Assembly (NCBI RefSeq): GCF_946151065.1
Contig: NZ_CAMGZA010000003.1
Location: forward strand, 306,857-370,856
DNA: 64,000 bases
Direction: 5' to 3'
Source of the DNA: Microbacterium sp. Marseille-Q6965
Lineage (GTDB): Bacteria > Actinomycetota > Actinomycetes > Actinomycetales > Microbacteriaceae
Position numbers and translations under genes: made by a program. Positions 25,374-34,800 of the stretch are shown in pieces. The notes below the pieces were generated by a model. That model did no database searches. It had not been told where the DNA came from and was given only the letters and a program-made list of their open reading frames with translations. The stretch's first letter is position 1; every line of letters starts with the position of its first letter.

Positions 25374-26708
25374 TCACTGCAGCAGGCGCCCGATCGCCTC
25401 GAACTTCTCGCTGTAGGTGTCGACGAGCCGGCGCGCGATGCCGACGGAGTCGACCAGGGGGTGGGCGGCGAAGGCGCGCCAGGCCGACTCGCGCGAGCCG
25501 GAGAGCGCCGCGTCGATCACGTGGCGCTCCGCGGCCTTGACGCTCGTCATGAGCCCGAGCATGTCGCCGCTCACGGGCGCGACCGGCCAGGGGTGCACGC
25601 CCTCGTCGTCGACGAGGCAGCCGACCTCGACCACGGCGTCCTCGGGCAGCTGGGGCACGAGGCCGTTGTTGCGCACGTTGAGGATCATCGTGGCCGGTCG
25701 CCCGGTGGCGATCGCGGCCATCAGGTCGAGGGCGACCTTCTGGTAGCCGCCGCCGTCGACGTCCGAGTCCTCGCGCTCCTCGTCCTCGTCGCGGCTCTCG
25801 GCCATGTAGCTGGCCTCGCGCTCGTGGCGGGTGCGCAGCCACGTCTCCAGGGGATCGTCGCCCGGGTGTGCGAAGAACTCCGCCTGCTGGTGGTCGATGA
25901 ACTCGCCCCGGGTGGACTGCGCGGCGCGGATCCGGGCGGTCGCCTCGCGCGTGAAGTAGTAGTAGTAGAGGTACTCGTTCGGGAGGGCGCCGAGGGCGCG
26001 CACCCAGTCGAAGCCCATCAGGCGAGCTTCCTCGATGGTGCGCAGCTTGTCGTCCTCGGCGAGCAGCGCGGGCAGCAGCTCCTGGCCGTCCACCGCCACG
26101 GAACGCAGCCACCCCAGGTGATTGAGGCCGACGTAGTCGAAGGACAGGCCCTCGGCCGAGGCCGAGCCCGTGGCCGCGAGGGCGGCGCGGCGCATCAGGC
26201 CGATCGGCGTGTCGCAGATGCCCACGACGCGGTCGCCCAGCACGCGGCGCATGGCCTCCGTCACGATGCCGGCCGGGTTCGTGAAGTTGATGACCCACGC
26301 GTCCGGCGCCAGATCGCGGATCTGCTCGGCCAGGCGCGTCATGAACGGCACCGTGCGCAGCGCGTACGCGAGACCGCCGGGTCCGACCGTCTCCTGGCCG
26401 AGGACGCCGAGGTCGAGCGCCGTCCGCTCGTCGAGGATGCGTCCGGCCGTGCCGCCGATGCGCACCGCGCTGAAGACGAAGTCGGCCCCCCGCAGCGCCT
26501 CCGTGAGGTCGGTCGTCGCGACGACGCGGGGAGCGTGCGCGCGCGTCTCTGCGAGGCGGTCGATCACGGCGCGGATGGTCGCCAGCCGCGACTCGCTCAC
26601 GTCGTAGAGCGCGAGCTCATCGATCCGCACGGGCGCGTCGTCCGACGCCACGGCCTCGAACACCTGCGGAACGCGGAAGCCTCCGCCTCCGATGATCGTC
26701 AGCTTCAT
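25374..26708 (-). CDS. Glycoside hydrolase family 4 (6-phospho-beta-glucosidase-like)
   Basis: 444 residues. GH4 enzymes use NAD+ and a divalent metal to break glycosides by oxidation-elimination. Seen here: N-terminal Rossmann motif KLTIIGGGGFRVP, the NFTNPAGIVTEA segment near 145, the metal-ligand GICDTPIGLMRR near 171 and GLNHLGW near 202 that mark the 6-phospho-beta-glucosidase branch, and GGGYQKVALDLM near 325 preceded by an unusually acidic stretch (RDEDEEREDSDVD). Substrate is not fixed by sequence; the nagB neighbour points to a glucosaminide or chitobiose-like sugar. The ATG overlaps the DeoR stop by four bases, implying translational coupling. Confidence 0.88.
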   Translation of the reverse strand: MKLTIIGGGGFRVPQVFEAVASDDAPVRIDELALYDVSESRLATIRAVIDRLAETRAHAPRVVATTDLTEALRGADFVFSAVRIGGTAGRILDERTALDLGVLGQETVGPGGLAYALRTVPFMTRLAEQIRDLAPDAWVINFTNPAGIVTEAMRRVLGDRVVGICDTPIGLMRRAALAATGSASAEGLSFDYVGLNHLGWLRSVAVDGQELLPALLAEDDKLRTIEEARLMGFDWVRALGALPNEYLYYYYFTREATARIRAAQSTRGEFIDHQQAEFFAHPGDDPLETWLRTRHEREASYMAESRDEDEEREDSDVDGGGYQKVALDLMAAIATGRPATMILNVRNNGLVPQLPEDAVVEVGCLVDDEGVHPWPVAPVSGDMLGLMTSVKAAERHVIDAALSGSRESAWRAFAAHPLVDSVGIARRLVDTYSEKFEAIGRLLQ

Positions 26709-27454
26709 GCCACCATCACCTCGACCTCTCCTTGGCGCAGCAGCGCGAGCGTCTTCTCGTCTGCTCCTTCGCTGGTCACGACTCCCCACAGGCGATCCGC
26801 GCCGCACACGCTGAGCAGACCCACGCCCGGGAACTTCGAGGCGTCGGCCAGCACGACGGTGCGCTCGGACGAGGCGATCATCGCGCGCTTGATGGGGACC
26901 TCCATGCCGGTGGTGTCGGTCACCGTGCCATCCGAGCGGATACCGCTCGTGCCCAGGAAGCAGATATTGGCCCGCAGCTGCGCGAGCGCCTGCTCGGTGA
27001 GCGCACCGACCATGGAGTAGTAGTTCTTGCGGACGGCGCCGCCCAGCACGATGAGCTCGACGGCCTCGTCGTCCCGCAGCTCGTCGATCACGGCCAGGCT
27101 CGAGGTGATCACCGTGATGCGGCGACCCTTCAACATTCGCGCCAGCAGGGCCGTAGTGGTGCCGATGTCGATGAGCACCACGTCGCCGTCCGCGACAAGC
27201 GTGGCGGCCAGGGTGGCGACCCGCTCCTTCTCGGCGTGGTGCTGGTTGCTGACCGACTGGAAGGGGACGCGATCCGGCTCGATGCTGCCGCCACCGCGCA
27301 CGCGGCGCAGCAGGCCCTCTGCGCTCAGCGCATTCAGATCGCGCCGGATGGTCGACGCGGACACGCCGAACACGTTGGCGAGCTCGTCGACCGTCGCCTC
27401 GCCGCCTTCGCGGATCGACTGAAGGATCCTCGCCTTGCGCGTCTCGGTCAGCAT
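26705..27454 (-). CDS. DeoR family transcriptional regulator
   Basis: 249 residues. N-terminal DeoR helix-turn-helix (RKARILQSIREGGEATVDELANVFGVSASTIRRDLNAL) followed by the sugar-phosphate-sensing domain (VLIDIGTTTALLARMLKG, ELIVLGGAVRKNYYSMVG, TDTTGMEVPIKRAMI). Most likely represses its own operon and the divergent kinase/ABC importer operon, released by a phosphosugar such as GlcN-6-P. The ATG at 27454 follows a TAGGCT box by seven bases (leaderless); two earlier ATG codons are less likely. Confidence 0.9.
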   Translation of the reverse strand: MLTETRKARILQSIREGGEATVDELANVFGVSASTIRRDLNALSAEGLLRRVRGGGSIEPDRVPFQSVSNQHHAEKERVATLAATLVADGDVVLIDIGTTTALLARMLKGRRITVITSSLAVIDELRDDEAVELIVLGGAVRKNYYSMVGALTEQALAQLRANICFLGTSGIRSDGTVTDTTGMEVPIKRAMIASSERTVVLADASKFPGVGLLSVCGADRLWGVVTSEGADEKTLALLRQGEVEVMVA

Positions 27455-27461
27455 GCACGTC

Positions 27462-27467
27462 AGCCTA
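27462..27467 (-). promoter_or_regulatory. -10 box TAGGCT, leaderless promoter of the deoR operon
   Basis: TANNNT hexamer seven bases before the DeoR ATG. The expected -35 region (about 27485-27490) is inside the 27480-27493 palindrome. Confidence 0.5.
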
Positions 27468-27479
27468 CCAGTCATGTTC

Positions 27480-27493
27480 GCGCATGAATGCGC
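27480..27493. promoter_or_regulatory. Candidate DeoR operator, GCGCAT-GA-ATGCGC
   Basis: Perfect six-base arms around two bases, covering the -35 region of deoR and within the divergent promoter region of the kinase operon. A second small palindrome, TGTGCACA, follows at 27499-27506. Confidence 0.5.
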
Positions 27494-27572
27494 AATTGTG
27501 TGCACATGAGTGAGCATCGAGAGGGTATGCTCGGGCGAAATCGATCAACCCCGATGATGGAGGTGCGGCACC

Positions 27573-28682
27573 GTGACCCTGCACGATGGCTCGATGGCCC
27601 CCGTGGGCGCCGTGGATGTCGTGCTCTCCGGCGCCGTGTTCTTCGACCTCGTGATGGGGGAGCTGGACCAGGCTCCGGCACCCGGCACAGAGGTGTATGC
27701 GCGCGAGCTGGCGACCGCCCCTGGCGGCATCGCCAACCTCGCCGTCGCGACCGCACGTCTGGGTCTGCGCACCGATCTCATCACGACGCTGGGCGATGAC
27801 ATCTACGGCCGCTGGTGCCGCGAGTTCCTCGTGGACCACGAGGGCATCGACCTCAGCCGCAGCCGCACGCTGACGGGATGGCCGACCCCGCTCACCGTGT
27901 CGCTCGCGCACGACGGCGACCGCAGCATGATCACGCGCGAGGAGCCGGCACCGCCCACGCCCGACGCCGCCGAGGTGCCTGCGCGCGCGGCGATCGTGGA
28001 CCTTCGCGCCGTCGCGCGCGATGAGGCGTGGCTGTCGTCCGCTGCGCGAGGCACCCTCGTGTTCGCCGACCTCGGATGGGATCCGACCGGCCGCTGGGAC
28101 CCCGCCGATCTGCGCGCGCTGGAGGCGTGCCACGCCTTCACACCCAACGAGCGCGAGGCCATGGCGTACACGCGCACCGACACGCCGGTCGCCGCGGCGC
28201 GGGCACTGGCCGAGCGCGTGCCGCTGGTGGTCGTCACGTGTGGCGCCGCGGGCGCGGTCGCGATCGACGCGGCGTCGGGCGAGGAGGCGCGCGTCCCCGC
28301 GGTCCCGGTGCGGGCGCGTGACGCCACCGGCGCCGGCGATGTGTTCGGGGCGGCGCTCGTCGCCGCGACGCTGGAGCAGTGGCCGCTTGCGCAGCGCGTC
28401 GCCTTCGCCGCGCTGTGCGCGGGGCTTGCCGTCGAGGGCGTCGGGGGTTCCATCTCCGCCCCCGGATGGGGCGACATCGCCGACTGGCGTGGTCGTCATC
28501 GCGACGGAGAGCTGGGCGAGCGCTACGGCTTCCTCGACGACGCCCTGCGCGGCCGGGTGCTGCGGCGCCGCGCCGACGCGGCGTTCCCCTTCGCCACCTA
28601 TCGACCTTCCCCCTCGCACCACCCGCATGAACACAGCACCATCTCGACGGGCAGCGGCTCCGCCGCTTCCCTCCCGCACTGA
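27573..28682 (+). CDS. PfkB family sugar kinase
   Basis: 369 residues. Ribokinase-like fold: N-terminal VVLSGAVFFDLVMGEL, the glycine pair APGGIANLAVATARLG near residue 50, and the C-terminal ATP/anion-hole motif DATGAGDVFGAAL near 250 with the catalytic Asp. It should phosphorylate a sugar brought in by the following ABC importer; identity unknown (glucosamine is one guess from the nagB neighbour). The last ~25 residues are a Ser/His-rich extension not typical of the family. GTG start with GGAGG nine bases upstream. The substrate-binding protein gene begins 13 bases after its stop, so they form an operon. Confidence 0.87.
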   Translation: MTLHDGSMAPVGAVDVVLSGAVFFDLVMGELDQAPAPGTEVYARELATAPGGIANLAVATARLGLRTDLITTLGDDIYGRWCREFLVDHEGIDLSRSRTLTGWPTPLTVSLAHDGDRSMITREEPAPPTPDAAEVPARAAIVDLRAVARDEAWLSSAARGTLVFADLGWDPTGRWDPADLRALEACHAFTPNEREAMAYTRTDTPVAAARALAERVPLVVVTCGAAGAVAIDAASGEEARVPAVPVRARDATGAGDVFGAALVAATLEQWPLAQRVAFAALCAGLAVEGVGGSISAPGWGDIADWRGRHRDGELGERYGFLDDALRGRVLRRRADAAFPFATYRPSPSHHPHEHSTISTGSGSAASLPH

Positions 28683-28695
28683 GAAAGGGACTCTC

Positions 28696-30054
28696 ATGAA
28701 ACGACACACGCGGCTCGGATCCGCCGTTCTCGGGGGCGCGGCCTTCGCCCTCGTCCTCAGCGCCTGCGCGCCCGGCACCGGTGGCGGCGGCGCCTCGGAC
28801 GAGCCCGCCGGCGAGATCAGCACCGACATCTCGGGGGTGGGCGACGTGACGCTCACCGTCTGGGACCAGGAGGTGCGCGGCGGCCAGAACGAGCAGATGG
28901 AGCAGCTCAACGAGGCGTTCATGGAGAAGTACCCGAACGTCACCATCGAGCGGAACTCGCAGGCCTTCGACGACCTCGCGACCACCCTGCGGCTGGCGCT
29001 GACGGGCGACGACGCCCCCGACGTCGTGCAGGCGAACAACGGCCGCAACACCATGGGCGCCTTCGTGGAGGCCGGGCAGCTGCGGCCGCTCGACGACTAC
29101 GCCGACGCCTACGGCTGGACCGATCGCTACGCGGAGTCGATCCTGCAGTACTCCAGCTACAGCGACGACGCGAAGACCTTCGGCTCCGGCAACCTGTACG
29201 GCCTGCCGCAGGTGGGTGAGGTCGTCGGCGTCTTCTACTCGAAGTCCAAGCTCGACGCGCTGGGCCTCGAGGTGCCGCAGACGTGGTCGGACTTCGAGGG
29301 CGCGCTGCAGACCGCGAAGGACGCGGGCGAGACGCCGCTTCAGCTCGGAAACGTCGAGCAGTGGCCGGCGCTGCACGTCTTCGGACCGCTGCAGGGCAAC
29401 TTCGTCGATGCCGAGAGCATCACGAACCTCGGCCTGGGCAACGCCGGCGCCAGCTGGACCACGCCCGAGAACGAGGAGGCGGCGGCGACGATGCAGCAGT
29501 GGGTCGAGGCCGGCTACTTCAACGAGGGCGTCAACGGCGCCGACTACGACGCCGCGTGGCAGGCGCTCGCCGACGGCAACGGCGTCTTCCTCATCGGCGG
29601 ATCGTGGCTGGCGGCGGATCTCGAGGACGCCATGGGCGACGACGTGGGCTTCTTCGTGCCGAGCACCGACGAGGGGACGTACGCGACCACCGGCGGCACG
29701 GGCCTGCCCTTCGCCGTGACCTCAGCGGCCGACAACACCGACGTCGCCGCGGCCTACATCGACTTCATCACCAGCGATGAGGCCATGCAGATCCTCGCCG
29801 ACACGGGCAACCTGCCGGTGAACCGCACGGCCGAGCTCGCGCCGGAGTCGGGCGTTCTCGCCGACGTGTTCACGGTGTTCGGCGAGGTCACCGAGAACGG
29901 TGCCGTGCTGCCGTACCTGGACTACGCGACGCCCACCTTCTCGGACACCATGGGCCAGTCGCTGCAGGACCTGATCGCCGGCAACATCACGCCGGCGCAG
30001 TTCACCGAGACGCTCGAGGCCGACTACGCGGAGTTCGTCTCGTCGAATGAGTAG
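28696..30054 (+). CDS. Sugar ABC transporter substrate-binding lipoprotein
   Basis: 452 residues, extracellular solute-binding protein family 1. Lipoprotein signal with lipobox LSAC (Cys near residue 23), then a Gly/Ser linker and the binding domain (VTLTVWDQEVRGGQNEQMEQLNEAFMEKYPNVTIE). It captures an oligo- or monosaccharide outside the membrane for the two permeases that follow. No ATPase gene is present in the operon, as is usual for CUT1 importers sharing a general MsmK/MsiK ATPase. Ribosome site GAAAGGGA before the ATG. Its end overlaps the next gene by eight bases. Confidence 0.92.
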   Translation: MKRHTRLGSAVLGGAAFALVLSACAPGTGGGGASDEPAGEISTDISGVGDVTLTVWDQEVRGGQNEQMEQLNEAFMEKYPNVTIERNSQAFDDLATTLRLALTGDDAPDVVQANNGRNTMGAFVEAGQLRPLDDYADAYGWTDRYAESILQYSSYSDDAKTFGSGNLYGLPQVGEVVGVFYSKSKLDALGLEVPQTWSDFEGALQTAKDAGETPLQLGNVEQWPALHVFGPLQGNFVDAESITNLGLGNAGASWTTPENEEAAATMQQWVEAGYFNEGVNGADYDAAWQALADGNGVFLIGGSWLAADLEDAMGDDVGFFVPSTDEGTYATTGGTGLPFAVTSAADNTDVAAAYIDFITSDEAMQILADTGNLPVNRTAELAPESGVLADVFTVFGEVTENGAVLPYLDYATPTFSDTMGQSLQDLIAGNITPAQFTETLEADYAEFVSSNE

Positions 30055-30961
30055 CACGATCGCCATCGTCACCGGGCGGGGCGCCGAGAGGCGCCCCGCC
30101 CGGCTGACGAGGACATGGGTTCCCTACGCGTATCTCGCGCCCGCCCTTTTGCTCTACGGCGGTTTCCTCCTCGTGCCGCTCGGGCGCGCGTTCCAGTTCT
30201 CGTTCTACGAGTGGGACGGGCTCGGCGCGTCGACCTTCGTCGGGGTGCAGAACTACATCTCCGTCTTCACCGATCCGAAGCTGCGCGAGGCCTTCCTGCA
30301 CGCGCTCGTGCTCATCTTCTTCTACGCGGTGCTGCCGCTGTGCATCGGCCTGGTGCTGGCGGCGCTACTGACGCGATCGCGGGTGCGGGGCCTGGGCTTC
30401 TTCCGCACGATCATCTTCCTGCCGCAGGTGATCGCGATGGTCGTCGTCGCGGTGACGTGGCGGCAGATCTACGCGCCGGACGGGCCCCTCAACGGACTGC
30501 TGCGCGCCGTCGGACTGGACGCGTTGACCCGCGCGTGGCTCGGCGACTACACGTGGACGCTTCCCGCGGTGGGCCTGATCGGTACGTGGGTCTCGACGGG
30601 TCTGGTCACCGTGCTCCTCATGGCGGGCATGAGCCGCATCCCCCGCGAGCAGTACGAGGCCGCTCGCCTCGACGGCGCCGGGCCGCTCCGCGAGTTCTTC
30701 GCGATCACGCTGCCGTCCGTGCGCGGCGAGATCACGGTCGCTCTCACGCTCACCATCGTCGCCGCGCTGAAGACGTTCGACCTCGTGTACGTGACGACCA
30801 GCGGTGGCCCGGGCACGAGCACGTCCGTGCCGAGCTACGAGGTCTATCGCCGCGCCTTCGAGCTCGGCGAGGTCGGCGCCGCGGCCGCCGTCGGCATTGT
30901 GCTGACCGTCATCGTCTTCATCATCAACTGGATCGTCAACCGGATCGGAGACCGTTCGTGA
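30047..30961 (+). CDS. Sugar ABC transporter permease (MalF type)
   Basis: 304 residues, about six membrane helices. First of a CUT1 permease pair; the EAA loop reads EQYEAARLDGAGPLREFFAITLPS near residue 201, where the shared ATPase docks. N-terminus (YAYLAPALLLYGGFLLVPLGRAFQFSFYEW) is typical of the MalF/UgpA group. It overlaps the binding-protein gene by eight bases and the second permease by four. Confidence 0.92.
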   Translation: MSSTIAIVTGRGAERRPARLTRTWVPYAYLAPALLLYGGFLLVPLGRAFQFSFYEWDGLGASTFVGVQNYISVFTDPKLREAFLHALVLIFFYAVLPLCIGLVLAALLTRSRVRGLGFFRTIIFLPQVIAMVVVAVTWRQIYAPDGPLNGLLRAVGLDALTRAWLGDYTWTLPAVGLIGTWVSTGLVTVLLMAGMSRIPREQYEAARLDGAGPLREFFAITLPSVRGEITVALTLTIVAALKTFDLVYVTTSGGPGTSTSVPSYEVYRRAFELGEVGAAAAVGIVLTVIVFIINWIVNRIGDRS

Positions 30962-31776
30962 GGGTCTCGCGCATCGAAAGCGCCGCCAACTACGTCATCC
31001 TCATCGCCTTCGCCCTCGTCATCCTCGGGCCGATCGGTGTGATCCTCACGCTCGCGTTCGGTCCGAAGAGCGCCTCGGTCGCGCGCGAGGGCGGCCTGGT
31101 TCACCCGGAGAACTTCCTGGAGGCGTGGGAGGTCGGCCGGTTCGGCCAGTACATGCTCAACTCGGTGCTGGTCGCCGTGGTGGTCGTGGTGGTCGCGGTC
31201 GCTGCCTCGATCCTCGCCGGGTACGCCCTGGGCGCGATGGATTTCCGAGGGGCGACGTTCTTCTTCTACCTCTTCCTGCTCGGCATCATGGTGCCGACGG
31301 AAGCGTTCATCATCCCCCTGTTCTTCGACATGCGGTCGTTCGGCCTCGTCGACACGGTCGCGGGCGTGGCCCTGCCGCAGATCGCCATGTCGATCGCGTT
31401 CGGCACCTTCTGGATGCGGGCGTACTTCCGCTCTTCCAGCCGTGCGGTCGTGGAGGCGGCACGTCTCGACGGCGCGGGGTCCTTCCGGATCCTCTGGCAG
31501 ATCCTCGTGCCCATGGGGCGTCCGGCGATCCTCACCCTCGTGCTGCTCACCTTCATGTGGACCTGGAACGAGTTCCTCATTCCACTCGTGATGTCGCCGA
31601 CGGGGGATGTCCGCACCGCGCCGCTGGGCCTGGCGTTCTTCCAGGGGCAGTACACGCAGGGCACGGCGCTGCTCGCAGCCGGCGCGATCCTCGTGGCCCT
31701 TCCCGTGGTCGTCCTCTACGTCTTCCTGCAGCGCCACTTCATCAAGGGCATGATCGAGGGCGCGGTCCGCGAGTGA
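30958..31776 (+). CDS. Sugar ABC transporter permease (MalG type)
   Basis: 272 residues, six membrane helices. EAA loop VVEAARLDGAGSFRILWQILVP near residue 164. Second permease of the CUT1 importer. The GTG start at 30958 overlaps the stop of the first permease, so translation is probably coupled. Downstream, 114 bases separate it from the PIG-L gene, which has its own promoter. Confidence 0.92.
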   Translation: MRVSRIESAANYVILIAFALVILGPIGVILTLAFGPKSASVAREGGLVHPENFLEAWEVGRFGQYMLNSVLVAVVVVVVAVAASILAGYALGAMDFRGATFFFYLFLLGIMVPTEAFIIPLFFDMRSFGLVDTVAGVALPQIAMSIAFGTFWMRAYFRSSSRAVVEAARLDGAGSFRILWQILVPMGRPAILTLVLLTFMWTWNEFLIPLVMSPTGDVRTAPLGLAFFQGQYTQGTALLAAGAILVALPVVVLYVFLQRHFIKGMIEGAVRE

Positions 31777-31809
31777 CGCTCCGGCGTGCTCGAAAATGCA
31801 CGCTACTGC

Positions 31810-31838
31810 TTGAAGTTGCGCACTCCCACCGCTAGCGT
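31810..31838 (+). promoter_or_regulatory. Promoter of the PIG-L deacetylase gene
   Basis: -35 TTGAAG (31810-31815), 17-base spacer, -10 TAGCGT (31833-31838), about 52 bases before the ATG. Confidence 0.55.
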
Positions 31839-31890
31839 GGCGCGAGACGTGTGGGCAACGGGGCCCGCCGTCGCTCGCACGGAGGCTGAC

Positions 31891-34800
31891 ATGAGAACGC
31901 GCAGAGTGATCCCCCTGTTCGCCGCGGTGCTCGCGGGAGCGACCCTGGTCGCCCCGGGCGCCGCGGTGGCCGCGGGCGGGCCGCCGCCCACCGTCGGGGA
32001 GGGGTCGGTGGCCACGAGCACCGATCGGGAGAAGATCGACATCATGGGCATCTGGGCCCATCCCGACGACGACGCGGGCTTCACCACGCCGTGCGGCGTC
32101 TGGTCCGACCTGTACGACGTGCGGTGCGGCATCATCATGGCCACCCGTGGCGAGGGCGGATCCAACTCGGTGGGCCCCGAGTCGGGTCCCGACCTCGGGC
32201 TGCGGCGGGAGAACGAGGATCGCACGTCGCACGTGCGAAGCGGCACCGTCGACATCTTCAACCTCGACCGCGTCGACTTCTACTACAACACCTCGGCGCC
32301 CCTCACGGCCGAGGTCTGGGATGCGGAGGAGACGCTGCGCCGAACCGTCCGGATCATCCGCGAGACGCGGCCCGAGATCCTCGTCGGCGGCACGCCCTCG
32401 CTGCGGGCGGGGCACGGCAACCATCAGTACGCGCAGGGGCGGATGGTGTGGGAGGCGGCGGCTGCGGCCGCCGACCCGACCATGTTCCCTGAGCAGCTCG
32501 AGGGCGTGGGCGCGGTCGACACCTGGCAGGTGAAGAAGATCCTCGCGGGCGGCCTGACGACCGGGACCGGCGGTGTGGCGGGCCCGGATTGCAATCAGGG
32601 ATTCACTCCCGCCACGGGGAACCCGTTCACGGTGACGGGAACCTGGACCGGATACGACTCGCCGTACGTGTGGGCCGAGGGCAACGTGCAGGGCCAGGCG
32701 GCGGGCACGCCCAAGACGTGGGCGCAGGTCGGCCTCGAGGGCGGACGCGCGCATCCCACACAAGCGCGGACGATGTACCAGGGCCTGGCGACCCCGACGT
32801 GCCAGCGCTACGGCGTCTCCTTCTCCACCGTGCCGATGCAGCCCAACGGCGCCCCCGCCGCCGCCGACGACGAGGCGGTGCTGTACGGGGCCGTCCTGCC
32901 CGACCCCGGCGGCATGCCGCTCGGGTCCCGCTTCGCCGTGGCCGCGGAGGACTACTTCGAGGCGGCCGGCGAGCCCTTCGAGGTGACGGTGTCGATGCGC
33001 TCGGGGCAGGGTGAGATCGGCGGTGGTCCGGTGAGGCTCGAGGTCCCCGCAGGCTGGGGCGTCTCGGAGCCTGTCGAGGTGCCCGAGATCGGCGAGGACG
33101 CCCAGAGCGAGGCCGTCTTCACCGTGACGCCGTCGGCCGACGCAGCGCCCGGGGTGTACCGCATCGCCGCACGCCTGGACGGCGCCGTCACCGCGTACAA
33201 CGACACGCGGATCGAGCTCGTGCCTCCGGTGGAAGGGCGTTTCGAACGGTGGGGATCAACCCTCGAGTACGAGCAGTGGATGACCGAGAACGAGGCGTAC
33301 GTCGGCGGACGATCGGCGGCGGTCGACCGGATCGGCGCGGGCGAGACGATCACCGTTCCCGTCGAGGTGACCAATCGCAGTTCGGCGTCGCAATCGGGCG
33401 AGGTCACGCTCGCCGTGCCCGAGGGCTTCGCGGTGGACGCGGCGAGCAAGCCGTTCGCGGACGTGCCAGCCGGGGGCACGGCGACGGTGGACTTCACGGT
33501 GACGCACACCGACCCGACGGATCGGGGCAGTCGCACCGTTCCGTTCACCGCGACGACGACGTCGGCGCTGGGGGCGGCGACCGAGACGCTGACGATGCAC
33601 GTCGTCCCGACGACCGTGATCCCGCAGCTCGCCGCGGCGCCCGCCGTGGACGGCGCGGCCGACGAGGTCTACGTCGGCGCGCCGCTCGATGTCGGCGCGC
33701 GCTGGGAGGGCGCGACGTGTGAGCCCGACGGGGTCGACTGCGGCGCCGGCGGTCAGGCGCGCGTCGGCTGGTTCGACGACACCCTCTACGTGCAAGTGCA
33801 CGTCACCGACGAGCAGGCGAGCGCCGCCGCACCCCCGGAGCGCTGCTTCGGACACTGGCTGGTCGACTCTGTCGAGCTGCTGCTCGATCCGCGCGGCGAC
33901 TCGTTGGACACGTCCAGCACCTTCAAGCTCGGCGTCTTCCCGTTCACGGATGATCCCGAGGGCTCCAACGGCAATGGCGCCAACGGCCCCTGTTGGTCGC
34001 GCGACGCGGACAATCACCAGGGATTCTCCACGGGGCCGCTGGCCGACGAGATCGAGGGCGCGCCGAACGCCGAGGGCGTGGCGGTGGCCGTGTCGGCCGA
34101 CCGGGATGCGGAGGGCCGCTACGAGGGTGGCGGCTTCGACATCGAGGTGTCGATCCCGTTCGCCACGCTGCCGGCCGCTGTCGGGCCCACGAGCGCCGCC
34201 CCGACCGGCGACGCGGCCAGCAACGACGTCGACCCGTCCTACCTGGGGCTCAATGTGACACCGTACGACTCCGACACGCAGGACTTCATCGGGCAGACGC
34301 GCACGGCGTGGTCGGCTTTCGGGAGCCAGCAGTCGGAACCGTACCGGTGGGGCCACGCCTACCTCGACGGCTACGTCCCGCCCGCCGAGCGGCCGACGCA
34401 GGCGCCCGAGCCGATCATTCCCGACACCGCCCTGACCGGCGTGGAGTCGCCGCAGACCGTGTACCAGTCGGCGGTGCGGGGCGGCACGATCTCGGGTGTG
34501 CAGCCGAGCGATGCGATGACCGTCGAGAAGGTGCACGTCGCCGGATCGAAGATCAAGGTCCGCTACGACAGTGAGGCGGCCGGCACGCTGCGCGTTTTCC
34601 TGTGGAACGGCGACCCCCGTTTCGTGCCGGTGTGGACGTCGAGCTGCGAGGGTGACACGTACGGGTTCGACGCGTGCGCGGCCGGCGACGGCGCGGCACC
34701 GCCGTGGGCTCCCGACATGGGCGGTCGCCTCCTCGCCGAGGCGACGGCCGAGGTGGACGGCGGACGAGGCGCCGTCGATGTGCCGCTCGACCGCGCGCTC

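Noticed and set aside
27465..29054. Long minus-strand frame across the kinase and binding-protein genes
   Set aside because: Spans two well-supported genes on the other strand, has no recognisable family and low-complexity composition.
30844..32763. Long minus-strand frame opposite the permease and PIG-L genes
   Set aside because: Asp/Glu/Arg/His-rich shadow; the opposite strand holds clear ABC permease and deacetylase domains.
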